From Pseudomonadota bacterium (lineage in GTDB: Bacteria > Desulfobacterota > Desulfobulbia > Desulfobulbales > Desulfocapsaceae), in NCBI GenBank assembly GCA_023412495.1, contig JAEYNP010000081.1, positions 1 through 32,453 on the forward strand: a stretch of DNA of 32,453 bases. The letters run 5' to 3'. The notes below the pieces were generated by a model. It ran no database searches, was not told where the DNA came from, and saw nothing but the letters and a program-made list of their open reading frames with translations. This document shows positions 24,237 to 32,319 of the stretch, piece after piece (positions within the stretch are counted from its first letter, which is position 1; every line of letters begins with the position of its first letter). A program made the translations under genes and the position numbers.

Positions 24237-25258
24237 AATTTCCATCCCCAGTAGGACAGAAACCTCGGAAAGTCCTTCATATCCGAGGCGCGTCTGGCCC
24301 AGAATTTCAGGCTGGTGTAGAAGACTGTATCGCTCCGGTCATGGACGCTGTAGGCCTTGTCCTCGCCGATACGGAGGTCGAAGGCCCACCAGCTCATAAG
24401 GAGCCGCTCGAGGATTTTCGTATTGTCCTTCACATAGCCCTCCCTGCATCCCTCCGTCTCGAAAAAGGGAATGGTGCCGTCCCTGTACGGCAGGGCATAA
24501 AGGGCGTGCATCGGCAGGAGTTCCATCTCCCGGCGGGGCAGCTTTTCTCTTTCTTGCCGGTCGAGCAAGCCGACATCCCGGACGCGGTGGGTCTCGCCGG
24601 CGAGAGTGAACATGATGCGCTCTTCGATGTCCTCACGGGGCGGTTCGATCCTGCCCGGCAGGGTGTAACCGTAGACCTCCTGCGTCTCGCCCGGCCAGTC
24701 CGGGGGGTAGGCCTCGGGCGGCAGGTTTTTGGTGGGAAGAAATGCGAGATAGCAGCCGCAGGTATGGACGGTGGTGACGAGCAGAAGCTCCGAGCTGTCA
24801 CTCAGGGTGTAGATGATAAGCAACCCCGGATTGCTGCCGGCTGTGAGGTTGATCCTGCCCCAGTCGAGGGGGACTTCCGGGAAGTGGATGCGATAAACGA
24901 GGTTGGTGTACCGGCCTTTTGCCGTGGTGAATTCCTGTATTTCGTAGTAGAGGGCGGGATTATCAGGGTCGACGAAGACTTCCGGCTGACTGCCCGGCAC
25001 CTCCCGTGCACTCGGCGAGCCTATCCTGTTGAAGGTTTCCGAGGAATGCTCGGGAAGAAAGACCGGAGTGTGGGCGGCGGCAACGGCCGGCGGCGAGGGG
25101 GCATGGTACAGAGTGATATCCTCCGGCTGGCCCAGCGGATGCCGGGCACAGCCGGAAACGAGAATGAACCAGGTCAGCAGCGACAGGAAGGCCGGCGTAT
25201 AAATCATCCGCGGCAACTCGATTGCCGATTCCCGTGCAGGGATCCTTCTTGTGCTCAT
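24233..25258 (-). CDS. Lipoprotein of unknown function
   Basis: A 341-residue protein. A basic N-terminus and hydrophobic stretch (MIYTPAFLSLLTWFILVSGC) end in a lipobox, with Cys37 as the probable lipidated residue. The mature part begins with a Pro/Ala-rich linker, then a mixed soluble domain with Trp- and Tyr-rich segments, a CGC motif (TVHTCGCYLAFLP) and the end motif FPRFLSYWGWKF. No family recognised. I chose ATG 25258 because GGGAGGT precedes it at about 9 bases; ATG 25207 is an alternative. It lies 65 bases downstream of rubrerythrin on the same strand. The TAG stop lies in an element remnant, so the last residues may not be ancestral. Confidence 0.65.
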   Translation of the reverse strand: MSTRRIPARESAIELPRMIYTPAFLSLLTWFILVSGCARHPLGQPEDITLYHAPSPPAVAAAHTPVFLPEHSSETFNRIGSPSAREVPGSQPEVFVDPDNPALYYEIQEFTTAKGRYTNLVYRIHFPEVPLDWGRINLTAGSNPGLLIIYTLSDSSELLLVTTVHTCGCYLAFLPTKNLPPEAYPPDWPGETQEVYGYTLPGRIEPPREDIEERIMFTLAGETHRVRDVGLLDRQEREKLPRREMELLPMHALYALPYRDGTIPFFETEGCREGYVKDNTKILERLLMSWWAFDLRIGEDKAYSVHDRSDTVFYTSLKFWARRASDMKDFPRFLSYWGWKF

Positions 25259-25282
25259 GGCTGGTTTACCTCCCTGATCCTT

Positions 25283-25305
25283 CCCGGCCAACTGTCTCGG
25301 CCGGG
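25283..25305 (-). terminator. GC-rich hairpin between rubrerythrin and the lipoprotein gene
   Basis: CCCGGCC and GGCCGGG form a perfect 7-bp stem around a 9-base loop in the 65-base gap after the rubrerythrin stop. No T run follows on the minus strand, so it is either a weak terminator or an RNA-stabilising hairpin. Confidence 0.4.
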
Positions 25306-25323
25306 AGGACAGTCTGCCGGCTC

Positions 25324-25845
25324 TTACAGATCCATGTTCGCCGGTTCGTAATATTCGCCTGGATGCTTGCAGGAAGGACATTTGGCCGGCGGCTCGTTGC
25401 CGGTATGGGTATAGCCGCAGAGCGAGCATTTCCATTTGATCGGTGTCTCGCGTTTGAACACCGTGCCGCTCTCGACCATGGCCAGCAGTTTCCTGTAGCG
25501 CTCGCGGTGTTCGGCCTCAATCCGGGCGATCTGCATGAAAAGCACTGCGGCCTCGATGTTCCCTTCCTCCTCTGCCTGCCTTGCGAACTGGGGGTACATG
25601 GATTCGGTCTCGTAATCTTCGCCGCCGATCGCCTCTTTCAGGTTTGCTACGGTATCGCCGATACCTTTCAGGAGTTTCAAGTGATCGTTGGCGTGGCGCA
25701 TTTCGTTAACGGCGGTTTCTTCGAAGATTTTTGCAATGTAATGATAGCCTTCCTTCCTGGCAACATTGGCGAAGAAGGTATACTTATTGCGGGCCATGGA
25801 CTCGCCGGCGAATGCGGCCTTCAGATTTTCAATCGTTTTGCTCAT
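25324..25845 (-). CDS. rbr: Rubrerythrin
   Basis: A 173-residue rubrerythrin. The N-terminal four-helix part carries diiron ligands in AGESMARNKY (Glu15), EETAVNEMRHA (Glu48, His51 region) and IEAEHRERY (about 109-117). The C-terminal rubredoxin-like domain has Cys140, Cys143, Cys156 and Cys159 (KCSLCGY and KCPSCK). Rubrerythrins reduce hydrogen peroxide in the cytoplasm of anaerobes and microaerophiles using electrons passed through the rubredoxin-like site. The ATG is preceded by GGAGG at about 10 bases. Upstream is a -35 box and a Fur/PerR-like palindrome, which fits peroxide or iron control. Confidence 0.95.
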   Translation of the reverse strand: MSKTIENLKAAFAGESMARNKYTFFANVARKEGYHYIAKIFEETAVNEMRHANDHLKLLKGIGDTVANLKEAIGGEDYETESMYPQFARQAEEEGNIEAAVLFMQIARIEAEHRERYRKLLAMVESGTVFKRETPIKWKCSLCGYTHTGNEPPAKCPSCKHPGEYYEPANMDL

Positions 25846-25900
25846 CGGTGTTTTTCCTCCGCTTGGGTATGGGTTGAAGATCCTAAACAAGAATGATTAC

Positions 25901-25929
25901 TATTTACTCTTAAGAATGATCATTGTCAA
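25901..25929 (-). promoter_or_regulatory. Rubrerythrin promoter with Fur/PerR-like operator
   Basis: On the minus strand a perfect -35 TTGACA (25929-25924) is followed after 17 bases by a weak -10 TAAATA (25906-25901). The palindrome AATGATCATT (25915-25924) lies in the spacer, where a bound repressor would block polymerase. A second AAGAATGAT half-site occurs at 25889-25897, a direct repeat of 25912-25920. The palindrome resembles Fur and PerR boxes. Which regulator acts is inferred only. Confidence 0.55.
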
Positions 25930-26102
25930 ACGGTATTTTGATATTTATTTTCAAAAAGGCGAGGTGGGACCACTCAGGGGGCAACAAACATGTCACCGGA
26001 GTATCGGGAGAGACGAATTTGAAAGGGAAAGTCGCATGACACCGGAGAAAAATGGTGTGGGACGATATTTTTTACTGGTTTTTTACTTGTGAATTGTGTA
26101 AT

Positions 26103-26273
26103 GAAAGAGGTTCTCGGATGTAATTCTTTCAGGTGTGCGGCTGCGATGCTGCATTTCCTGCAGTGTGGTATCGTCTCTGTTTTCAATGGAAGAGGTCGAC
26201 GATAGACCTCGGGTATCACAGACTGAATCAGTTGAGTAAGGAGTTGCAGCTTGCTGTGACTCCTTACTTTTTT
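26103..26273 (+). ncRNA. Candidate structured leader or small RNA before EF-G
   Basis: A noncoding stretch with a series of possible hairpins: GAAAGA/TCTTTC (26103-26108, 26125-26130), CTGCA/TGCAG (26149-26153, 26159-26163), and GAGGTC/GACCTC (26192-26197, 26205-26210). The whole 7-base loop of the last hairpin, GACGATA, is complementary to TATCGTC at 26169-26175, so a pseudoknot or an alternative fold is possible. It ends in a strong terminator and lies 75 bases before the EF-G start. The 5' end is guessed from a -10-like TGTAAT at 26097-26102. It does not resemble 6S, tmRNA or SRP RNA as far as I can see. Confidence 0.4.
26236..26273 (+). terminator. Strong terminator or attenuator upstream of EF-G
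   Basis: GTAAGGAGT (26236-26244) pairs perfectly with ACTCCTTAC (26259-26267), with extra pairing CAGC/GCTG inside, followed by TTTTTT. It reads toward EF-G but stands before it. It therefore either ends a small RNA or attenuates the EF-G transcript. Confidence 0.85.
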
Positions 26274-26348
26274 ATTTATTCCCCAAGCTCGTGAAGAGCG
26301 AGGCCGGATTTCGAGCCGGTTGGCAAACGTTGCAGAGGAACAGCAGCC

Positions 26349-28433
26349 ATGAATAAGGATTTGTCGAAAGTCAGGAACATAGGTATCAGCGCCCATATCG
26401 ATTCGGGAAAGACCACTCTTACCGAGCGCATCCTGTTCTATACCAAAAGAATCCATGCCATCCATGAGGTTCGGGGCAAGGATGGGGTCGGCGCGAAGAT
26501 GGACTCCATGGAACTCGAAAGAGAGCGTGGCATCACCATTCAGTCGGCGGCCACCTACTGTTCCTGGAAGGACTTCAATATCAATATCATCGACACCCCT
26601 GGCCATGTCGACTTCACCGTCGAGGTGGAACGGGCGCTGCGCGTGCTCGACGGGGCCATCCTGGTGCTCTGCTCCGTCGGCGGGGTGCAGTCCCAGTCGA
26701 TCACGGTCAACCGGCAGATGACCCGCTACAGCGTCCCCCGCATCGCCTTCATCAACAAGTGCGACCGCACCGGGGCCAATCCCGAGAAAGTTACCAAGCA
26801 GCTTCGGGAAAAGCTGGAGCTGAACGCGCACATGCTGCAGATCCCGATCGGCCTGGAGAGCGACTTGCAGGGCATGATCGACCTGGTCACCATGAGGGCC
26901 GTCTATTTCGAAGGCCCGAACGGCGACACCGTGGTCGAACGGGATATCCCGGCGGAGTACATGGCCGAGGCCAAAGAAAAGCGCGAAGCCCTGCTCGAGG
27001 AGATCTCCATGTTCTCCGAGGAGCTGATGGAAGCCCTGCTGGAAGGCGGCGATATCGATACCCAGCTCATCTACGATGCTATCCGCAAAGGAACTCTGGC
27101 GCTCGACTTCACCCCGGTCATGGTCGGTTCCGCTTACAAGAACAAGGGCATTCAGACGCTGCTCGACGCGGTCGGCCGTTTCCTGCCCTGTCCGACCGAT
27201 GTTACCAACATGGCGCTCGACCTGAAGAATGACGAGAAGGAGTTCCCGGTCACCAACGATCCGGACGACCCGCTCGTCATGCTCGCCTTCAAATTGGAGG
27301 ACGGCCGCTACGGCCAGCTCACCTATATCCGCACCTACCAGGGCAAGGTCGCCAAGGGCGATACCGTGTTCAACAGCAGGACCGGCAAGAAGGTGAAGAT
27401 CGGCCGTCTCTGCCGCATGCACTCCAACGAGATGGAGGAGATCGAGGAATGCGGCTCAGGCGACATCGTGGCGCTCTTCGGCATCGACTGCGCCTCCGGC
27501 GACACCTTCACTTCCGAGGATATCAGCTGCTCGATGACCTCCATGCATATCCCGGAGCCGGTCATATCGCTTGCGGTCATCCCGAAGGACAACAAGGCCC
27601 AGATCAACATGTCGAAAGCCCTCAACCGCTTCACCAAGGAGGACCCGACCTTCAAGTCCTATGTCGATCACGAGACCGGCGAGACCATCATCTCCGGCAT
27701 GGGAGAGCTGCATCTGGAGGTCTATGTCGAGCGGATGAAGCGCGAATACAACGCGCTGGTCGAGGTCGGCGCGCCCCAGGTCGCCTACCGCGAGACCATC
27801 ACCCAGCGGGCCGAGTTCAACTACACCCATAAGAAGCAGACCGGCGGTTCCGGCCAGTACGGCCGGGTAGCGGGCTACATGGAGCCGCTCGAGGAAGGCG
27901 ATTACGAATTCGTCGACAGTATTGTCGGCGGCGTCATCCCCCGCGAGTTCATTTCCTCCTGCGACAAAGGCTTTCAGAAGAGCCTGGAAAAGGGCCCGCT
28001 CTGCGGGGCGACCATCACCGGCGTGCGCTGCGTCATCAACGACGGCGCCTTCCATGCGGTGGACTCTTCCGACATCGCCTTCCAGCTGGCGGCGATCGGC
28101 GGCTTCAAGGAAGGGTATCTCAAGGCCAAACCGACCATACTCGAACCGATCATGAAGGTGGCGGTGGAAGGCCCCACCGAATTTCAGGGCTCGGTCATGG
28201 GCTCCATCAACCAGCGCCGCGGCATGATCATCGGCACCACCGAGGAAGGAAGCTATTCGGTGGTCGAGGCGGAAGTCCCGCTCTCGGAGATGTTCGGCTA
28301 CTCCACCACGCTTCGCTCCCTCACCCAGGGCAAGGCCGAATTCACCATGGAGTTCGCGACCTTCAAGCCGGTCCCGAAAGGCGTGAGCGAACAGCTGATC
28401 AAGAAGTATCAGGAAGAGAAGAAGAACTCTTGA
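26349..28433 (+). CDS. fusA: Elongation factor G, mitochondrial/spd-type
   Basis: A 694-residue translational GTPase that moves tRNA and mRNA through the ribosome. The P-loop is AHIDSGKT (15-22), DTPGH (82-86) is the switch motif and NKCD (136-139) the guanine-recognition motif. [20 protein letters not shown] and [21 protein letters not shown] follow mitochondrial EF-G1 much more closely than the usual bacterial factor, which has AHIDAGKTTTTER and a different switch 1. Such spd-type EF-Gs are known from spirochaetes, planctomycetes and delta-proteobacteria. The gene is not in a str operon (no rpsL, rpsG or tuf nearby). AGAGGAA lies about 9 bases before the ATG. A terminator-ended leader precedes it, suggesting regulation by attenuation. 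Confidence 0.93.
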   Translation: MNKDLSKVRNIGISAHIDSGKTTLTERILFYTKRIHAIHEVRGKDGVGAKMDSMELERERGITIQSAATYCSWKDFNINIIDTPGHVDFTVEVERALRVLDGAILVLCSVGGVQSQSITVNRQMTRYSVPRIAFINKCDRTGANPEKVTKQLREKLELNAHMLQIPIGLESDLQGMIDLVTMRAVYFEGPNGDTVVERDIPAEYMAEAKEKREALLEEISMFSEELMEALLEGGDIDTQLIYDAIRKGTLALDFTPVMVGSAYKNKGIQTLLDAVGRFLPCPTDVTNMALDLKNDEKEFPVTNDPDDPLVMLAFKLEDGRYGQLTYIRTYQGKVAKGDTVFNSRTGKKVKIGRLCRMHSNEMEEIEECGSGDIVALFGIDCASGDTFTSEDISCSMTSMHIPEPVISLAVIPKDNKAQINMSKALNRFTKEDPTFKSYVDHETGETIISGMGELHLEVYVERMKREYNALVEVGAPQVAYRETITQRAEFNYTHKKQTGGSGQYGRVAGYMEPLEEGDYEFVDSIVGGVIPREFISSCDKGFQKSLEKGPLCGATITGVRCVINDGAFHAVDSSDIAFQLAAIGGFKEGYLKAKPTILEPIMKVAVEGPTEFQGSVMGSINQRRGMIIGTTEEGSYSVVEAEVPLSEMFGYSTTLRSLTQGKAEFTMEFATFKPVPKGVSEQLIKKYQEEKKNS

Positions 28434-28467
28434 TTACAGCAGAAATACGGAATACAACTAGATAAAA

Positions 28468-28488
28468 GTCCGCCCCGCCGGGGCGGAC
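28468..28488 (-). terminator. Perfect GC hairpin after EF-G
   Basis: GTCCGCCCC (28468-28476) and GGGGCGGAC (28480-28488) pair perfectly around three bases. On the minus strand the stem runs into TTTT, so it has terminator form in that direction; on the plus strand no T run follows. It sits between EF-G and the ATPase gene and may reduce read-through or protect the EF-G mRNA end. Confidence 0.5.
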
Positions 28489-28536
28489 CGATGGCTGCTT
28501 AGCTGCAGGCCGATACGATAATGAAAGGTGACAACC

Positions 28537-29235
28537 ATGACAAACAGTGAGTTGATCTTGAACAATCCTCTCCGGGCCCTCGGCCTCGAGGAAAAGGAGG
28601 GCGGCGGGATCCGGCCCATGATGGGGCTGGTGATGGCCAGGGCCGGTCTGGGCAAGACCGCAATCCTGGTGCAGTTCGCCCTCGACTGCATGCTGCTGGG
28701 CAACAAGGTGCTGCATGTGTCGATCGGCCAGGGGATCGACAAGACCCGCGCCTGGTATGACGACATCCTCTCCCTCCTGACTGACGGCGAGAAGCTCGGG
28801 TCCGTTCCCGAGATCATGAAGAACCGCATGATCATGACCTTCAAGGAGAGCTCCTTCAGCAAGGCTCTTCTGGAAGAGCGGCTGGACGATCTGGTCAAGC
28901 AGAACATCTACAAGCCCGAGTGCCTGATCATCGACGGCTACGATTTTGTGAACAACGACAAGGAATCCCTCGAAGAACTGCGCGATTTCATGAACGATCG
29001 CGGCCTCAGGATGATCTGGTTCTCGGCGGTCAGCCACCGGGAAGACCCGCGGGTCAGCCTGGACGGCGTGCCTGCGCCCTGCCACGAGGTGGACAGCCTG
29101 TTCGAGACCGTGCTGTTGATCAAGCCCGTGGGTGATCTCATGAAACTGGAAATAGTCAAATGTGATACCTGCAGGCTCGATCCGGGCACCATCCTCACGC
29201 TCGATCCCAGTACGATGCTGATCAAGAAAGGCTGA
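28537..29235 (+). CDS. RecA/KaiC-like P-loop ATPase of unknown role
   Basis: A 232-residue protein with one RecA-type ATPase core. GLVMARAGLGKTAILVQFA contains Walker A (ARAGLGKT, 34-41), VLHVSIGQG is the following strand, and CLIIDGYDF (129-137) is Walker B. MIWFSAVSHRED and the later CDTCRL follow. The size suggests a single KaiC/RadA-like domain without DNA-binding or proteolytic additions. The start at 28537 is preceded by AAAGGTG; GTG 28528 lies inside that site. It follows EF-G by about 100 bases with a hairpin between, and ends in a strong terminator. I do not recognise a named function. Confidence 0.75.
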   Translation: MTNSELILNNPLRALGLEEKEGGGIRPMMGLVMARAGLGKTAILVQFALDCMLLGNKVLHVSIGQGIDKTRAWYDDILSLLTDGEKLGSVPEIMKNRMIMTFKESSFSKALLEERLDDLVKQNIYKPECLIIDGYDFVNNDKESLEELRDFMNDRGLRMIWFSAVSHREDPRVSLDGVPAPCHEVDSLFETVLLIKPVGDLMKLEIVKCDTCRLDPGTILTLDPSTMLIKKG

Positions 29236-29284
29236 TGTGCATGCGCCGGCAGCGGCGGAAATGATGGAGTGTGAATTGAAAAAG

Positions 29285-29316
29285 GCGGGGTGCTTGCATG
29301 AGCATCCCGCTTTTTT
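29285..29316 (+). terminator. Rho-independent terminator after the ATPase gene
   Basis: GCGGG and TGCT pair with AGCA and CCCGC around a short loop, followed by TTTTTT (29311-29316), about 50 bases past the stop codon. Confidence 0.9.
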
Positions 29317-29418
29317 CGTCTCGGCGTAAGGGAACACCCAAGTCAATGCCAAACATGGGTTAAGATGGGAAGACAGGATGCTCTCCAATATCATTAACCT
29401 TAGCTTTTCATCCAAATC

Positions 29419-29490
29419 GGTATCGCTATCGCTATCGAATACAACGCGCTGAAGTGCTATTTCGATACCGATAGCGATAACGATACCGAG
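29419..29490. repeat. Inverted pair of 6-bp tandem arrays (ATCGCT type)
   Basis: The left arm (29419-29440) reads GGTATCGCTATCGCTATCGA and the right arm (29461-29490) carries TTCGATACCGATAGCGATAA and further units in inverted order, with a 20-base spacer. The stretch lies in the gap between the ATPase terminator and the HisA gene; I see nothing else between 29317 and 29418. Confidence 0.75.
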
Positions 29491-29581
29491 CAATAGCTCC
29501 CCCCAAAGTTAATGGCATTGATATCGTTTCCACGCTCCAGCGTCCCGAGTTGATGGAGAGAGTACCTGAAATGGAGGATAA

Positions 29582-30361
29582 ATGAAATTCAGACCATGTA
29601 TAGATCTCCATGACGGCGTGGTGAAACAGATCGTCGGCTCGACGCTCAGCGACAGCGAGCCCCTGGCCGTCCAGACTAATTTCGTCGCGGAGAAGCCGCC
29701 TTCCTGGTTTGCTGCACTGTATCGAGCCGACAATCTCACAGGCGGCCATATCATCAAGCTGGGGCCGGGCAACGACACTGCAGCCGAAGAGGCCCTTGCC
29801 GCCTGGCCGGGCGGCATGCAGCTGGGCGGCGGGATCACTGCGGAAAATGCCGCCCGCTGGCTTGATGCGGGCTCTTCCCATGTCATCGTTACCTCCTACG
29901 TCTTTCGTGACGGCATGATCGATCGTGACAGGCTGGCAAAACTGGTCAAGGCGGTCGGCCGGTCCCGCCTCGTGCTCGACCTCAGCTGCCGCAGGCGGGG
30001 GGAGGAGTACTTCATCGTCACCGACCGCTGGCAAAAGTTCACCAGCGTGGCCATTTCACCCGAGGTCTTGAGCGATCTCGCCCGCTCCTGCGACGAATTC
30101 CTGATCCATGCCGCCGATGTGGAAGGCAAATGCGCCGGGATCGAAGTGGAACTGGTCGAAAAACTCGCCCGGTGGACGCCCATCGCCACCACCTACGCCG
30201 GCGGGATCAGGGATCTCACGGATCTCAAGCTGCTCGACACGGCCGGCCGCGGCCGCCTCGACTGCACCGTCGGCAGCGCCCTCGACATCTTCGGCGGTAA
30301 GACACTCAGCTACCGGGAGGCTGTTCACTTCTGCCGCGGGACCGAAGAGAGCCTGCGTTGA
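29582..30361 (+). CDS. hisA: Phosphoribosylformimino-5-aminoimidazole carboxamide ribotide isomerase, eukaryote (HIS6) type
   Basis: A 259-residue TIM-barrel isomerase for the fourth step of histidine synthesis. The sequence follows the fungal/plant HIS6 branch more than bacterial HisA: RPCIDLHDGVVKQIVGSTL (residues 4-22), TNFVAEKPPSWFAALYR, GHIIKLGPGNDTAA, QLGGGIT, LVLDLSCRRRG, DEFLIHAADVEGKCAGIE, TYAGGI and GSALDIFGG. Asp8 and Asp133 are the expected catalytic residues. No other his genes are nearby. GGAGGA stands just before the ATG. The usual explanation is ancient gene exchange with eukaryotes; the direction is not visible here. Confidence 0.92.
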   Translation: MKFRPCIDLHDGVVKQIVGSTLSDSEPLAVQTNFVAEKPPSWFAALYRADNLTGGHIIKLGPGNDTAAEEALAAWPGGMQLGGGITAENAARWLDAGSSHVIVTSYVFRDGMIDRDRLAKLVKAVGRSRLVLDLSCRRRGEEYFIVTDRWQKFTSVAISPEVLSDLARSCDEFLIHAADVEGKCAGIEVELVEKLARWTPIATTYAGGIRDLTDLKLLDTAGRGRLDCTVGSALDIFGGKTLSYREAVHFCRGTEESLR

Positions 30362-30423
30362 GAACTGGCCGCAGTCCGGTTGCGGCGGCCGTCACGAAAC
30401 TGCGGGGAGGCTCCTGCGGAGTC

Positions 30424-30452
30424 TTGACCGGAGAGAATTCTTCCTATACAAT
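30424..30452 (+). promoter_or_regulatory. Sigma70-type promoter for the HDOD gene
   Basis: TTGACC (30424-30429) and TACAAT (30447-30452) are spaced by exactly 17 bases, close to consensus. The predicted transcript starts near 30459, about 50 bases before the HDOD start codon. Confidence 0.65.
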
Positions 30453-30509
30453 ACCTGTGCAGGAAAGACCCGCCGATGTTGGTTAACCATTTGATTATAT
30501 AAGATATAC

Positions 30510-31373
30510 ATGGCGATTCAGAAGGATAGGCAGAGAAAGGATATCGAGAGGTTTATCGAGAAAATGCCGAGCCTGTCGACCACCGTCGGCAAGGTCATGG
30601 AAATCTGCAGCCGTACCGATGCCTCCCCCAATGAGCTCAACAAGGTGATCTCCCTCGATCCGGTCCTGACCGGCCAGGTACTGAAGCTTATCAATTCGGC
30701 CTACTATTCCCTTGTCAACAAGGTCACGTCCCTCACTCGGGCCATCACCATGCTGGGGATGAATACCGTCAAGAACATGGCGCTCAGTACCGCCATCATC
30801 CGCACGGTGTCGGGGGTGAAGAAATCCAAAGCTCTGCCCACCACCAAATTCTGGGCGCATTCCATTGGAGCAGGCGTCGCCGCGAAACTCCTCGGGGAGG
30901 CCAAGGGGCTGCCGATCATGGAGCGCGAAGAGCTGTTTTTGGCAGGGCTGCTCCACGATCTCGGCAAGGTCCCTTTCGGCGACGAGTACATCGAGACCTT
31001 GAACATCGCCCGGTTTGAACAGCTGCCGCTCAGGGAGGTGGAGGCGGATGTGATGGGTATCGATCATCAGGAGGTTGGGCTGATGATCGCTGAAAAGTGG
31101 AAGCTCAACCCTGTTATCACCCGGTGCATCGGCTATCACCATGAGACCGACGAAATCCTCAAGGGGGATTTCGGACAACAGCTGGCCCTGGTCGCGCTCG
31201 GCAATATCTACACCAACATTCTCGATCACGGATATGCCGGCGATCCCTTTCCCAAGGTGGATCATGTCGATTTTCTCCTCAAATCCGTCGGTCTTACCTG
31301 GAAGGACTATGGCGGTATCGGCGACAGGGTGGTCGAGGAGATACAAAAAGCGGAAATCTTCCTGAAAATCTGA
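30510..31373 (+). CDS. HDOD domain protein
   Basis: A 287-residue cytoplasmic protein consisting almost entirely of an HDOD domain: LSTTVGKVMEICSRTDASPNE at the N-terminus, VISLDPVLTGQVLKLINSAYY (47-66), SLTRAITMLGMNTVKNMAL and AGLLHDLGK (145-153, with His149-Asp150). HDOD proteins belong to the HD superfamily but usually lack full catalytic ligands; they act in signalling, motility or stress control. This one keeps an HD pair and YHHE later (around 210), so hydrolytic activity cannot be excluded. No GGDEF, EAL or receiver is attached. No strong ribosome site precedes the ATG. The MBL gene follows after 16 bases, so the two are likely one operon. Confidence 0.88.
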   Translation: MAIQKDRQRKDIERFIEKMPSLSTTVGKVMEICSRTDASPNELNKVISLDPVLTGQVLKLINSAYYSLVNKVTSLTRAITMLGMNTVKNMALSTAIIRTVSGVKKSKALPTTKFWAHSIGAGVAAKLLGEAKGLPIMEREELFLAGLLHDLGKVPFGDEYIETLNIARFEQLPLREVEADVMGIDHQEVGLMIAEKWKLNPVITRCIGYHHETDEILKGDFGQQLALVALGNIYTNILDHGYAGDPFPKVDHVDFLLKSVGLTWKDYGGIGDRVVEEIQKAEIFLKI

Positions 31374-31389
31374 TCCTTCTGGAGAGGGT

Positions 31390-32307
31390 ATGAAAATTCG
31401 TTTTTGGGGGGTGCGCGGCTCGATCCCCAGTCCGGGGCCGAAAACCCAGAAGTACGGCGGCAACACGGCCTGCATCGAGCTGCGGGTGGGGCCGGACAAC
31501 CGCATTGTCATCATCGATGCGGGCTCGGGAATCCGGACCCTGGGCAATTACCTTATGGCGAACGATCTGCCGAAGGGACCGATCAAGGCCGACATCTTTC
31601 TCTCCCACACCCACTGGGACCACATCATGGGCTATCCCTTCTTCACGCCCATCTACATTCCCGGCACCAAACTGATGGTTCACGGCCCGGTTTCCTTCGA
31701 GGAGGACCCTCTGGAAGAAGTGGTCGGCGGGCAGATGAAGTACCGCTATTTTCCGGTGAACATGGGCGAGTTGGCCTCCGAGATAGAGTACATCCGGCTG
31801 AAGGAGGATCCGCATATCGATATGGGCGAAGGCCTCGTTCTGCGAACCAAGCTGCTCAATCATCCCATCACCGCCCTGGGCTACCGGTTCGAGTACAACG
31901 ACAAGTCTGTCTGCACTTGCTACGATACCGAGCCCTTCCGCAACCTGTTCATTACCGACCCAAGCCATCCCGCCTTTGACGAGGCGATGGCCGTCGAGGG
32001 CGAGGAGGTGGCCATCGAGCAAAATCTAGCAGTTGAGCAATTCTTCGCCGGCACGGACCTCCTCATCTGCGACGCCCAGTACACCGCCGCCGAGTACGGC
32101 GGCAGGCTCAACTGGGGGCATACCTCCATCGAATACGCCATCGAGGCCGCCAATCGGGCGGGTGTCAAGCGGCTCGCCCTCTTCCATCACGATCCGGATC
32201 GGACCGACGCGGCGCTTGACGAGCTGGCGGAGACATACTGCCGGCCAGGGAAAAACGGGGCCACGGAGATCTTTTTCGCCCGGGAGGGCATGGAAATCGA
32301 ATTCTGA
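31390..32307 (+). CDS. MBL-fold metallo-hydrolase (phosphodiesterase-like)
   Basis: A 305-residue metallo-beta-lactamase-fold protein starting with MKIRFWGVRGSIPSPGPKT, a hallmark of the group near PhnP/RNase Z-like phosphodiesterases. SHTHWDH (72-78) is the metal motif, with further ligands in LLNHPITALGY, TCYDTEP, LLICDAQYT and FHHDPDRTD. NWGHTSIEYA also fits this family. Its substrate may be a cyclic or phosphodiester compound, but this is inference. GGAGAGGG precedes the ATG. It follows the HDOD gene by 16 bases, so the two may act in one signalling pathway. Confidence 0.87.
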   Translation: MKIRFWGVRGSIPSPGPKTQKYGGNTACIELRVGPDNRIVIIDAGSGIRTLGNYLMANDLPKGPIKADIFLSHTHWDHIMGYPFFTPIYIPGTKLMVHGPVSFEEDPLEEVVGGQMKYRYFPVNMGELASEIEYIRLKEDPHIDMGEGLVLRTKLLNHPITALGYRFEYNDKSVCTCYDTEPFRNLFITDPSHPAFDEAMAVEGEEVAIEQNLAVEQFFAGTDLLICDAQYTAAEYGGRLNWGHTSIEYAIEAANRAGVKRLALFHHDPDRTDAALDELAETYCRPGKNGATEIFFAREGMEIEF

Positions 32308-32319
32308 GTAAAAAAGAGA

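Noticed and set aside
25766..26092. Plus-strand 108-codon frame across the rubrerythrin start and promoter
   Set aside because: Overlaps the rubrerythrin N-terminus and its promoter on the opposite strand and shows no family motif.
26103..26273. 6S RNA, tmRNA or SRP RNA
   Set aside because: No long closing stem with a central bubble, no tRNA-like ends and no SRP domain IV motif could be seen, so only a generic structured RNA is proposed.
25974..27422. Minus-strand open frame of 482 codons opposite the EF-G gene and its leader
   Set aside because: Shadow of EF-G; His/Asp/Gly-rich composition and no recognisable domain.
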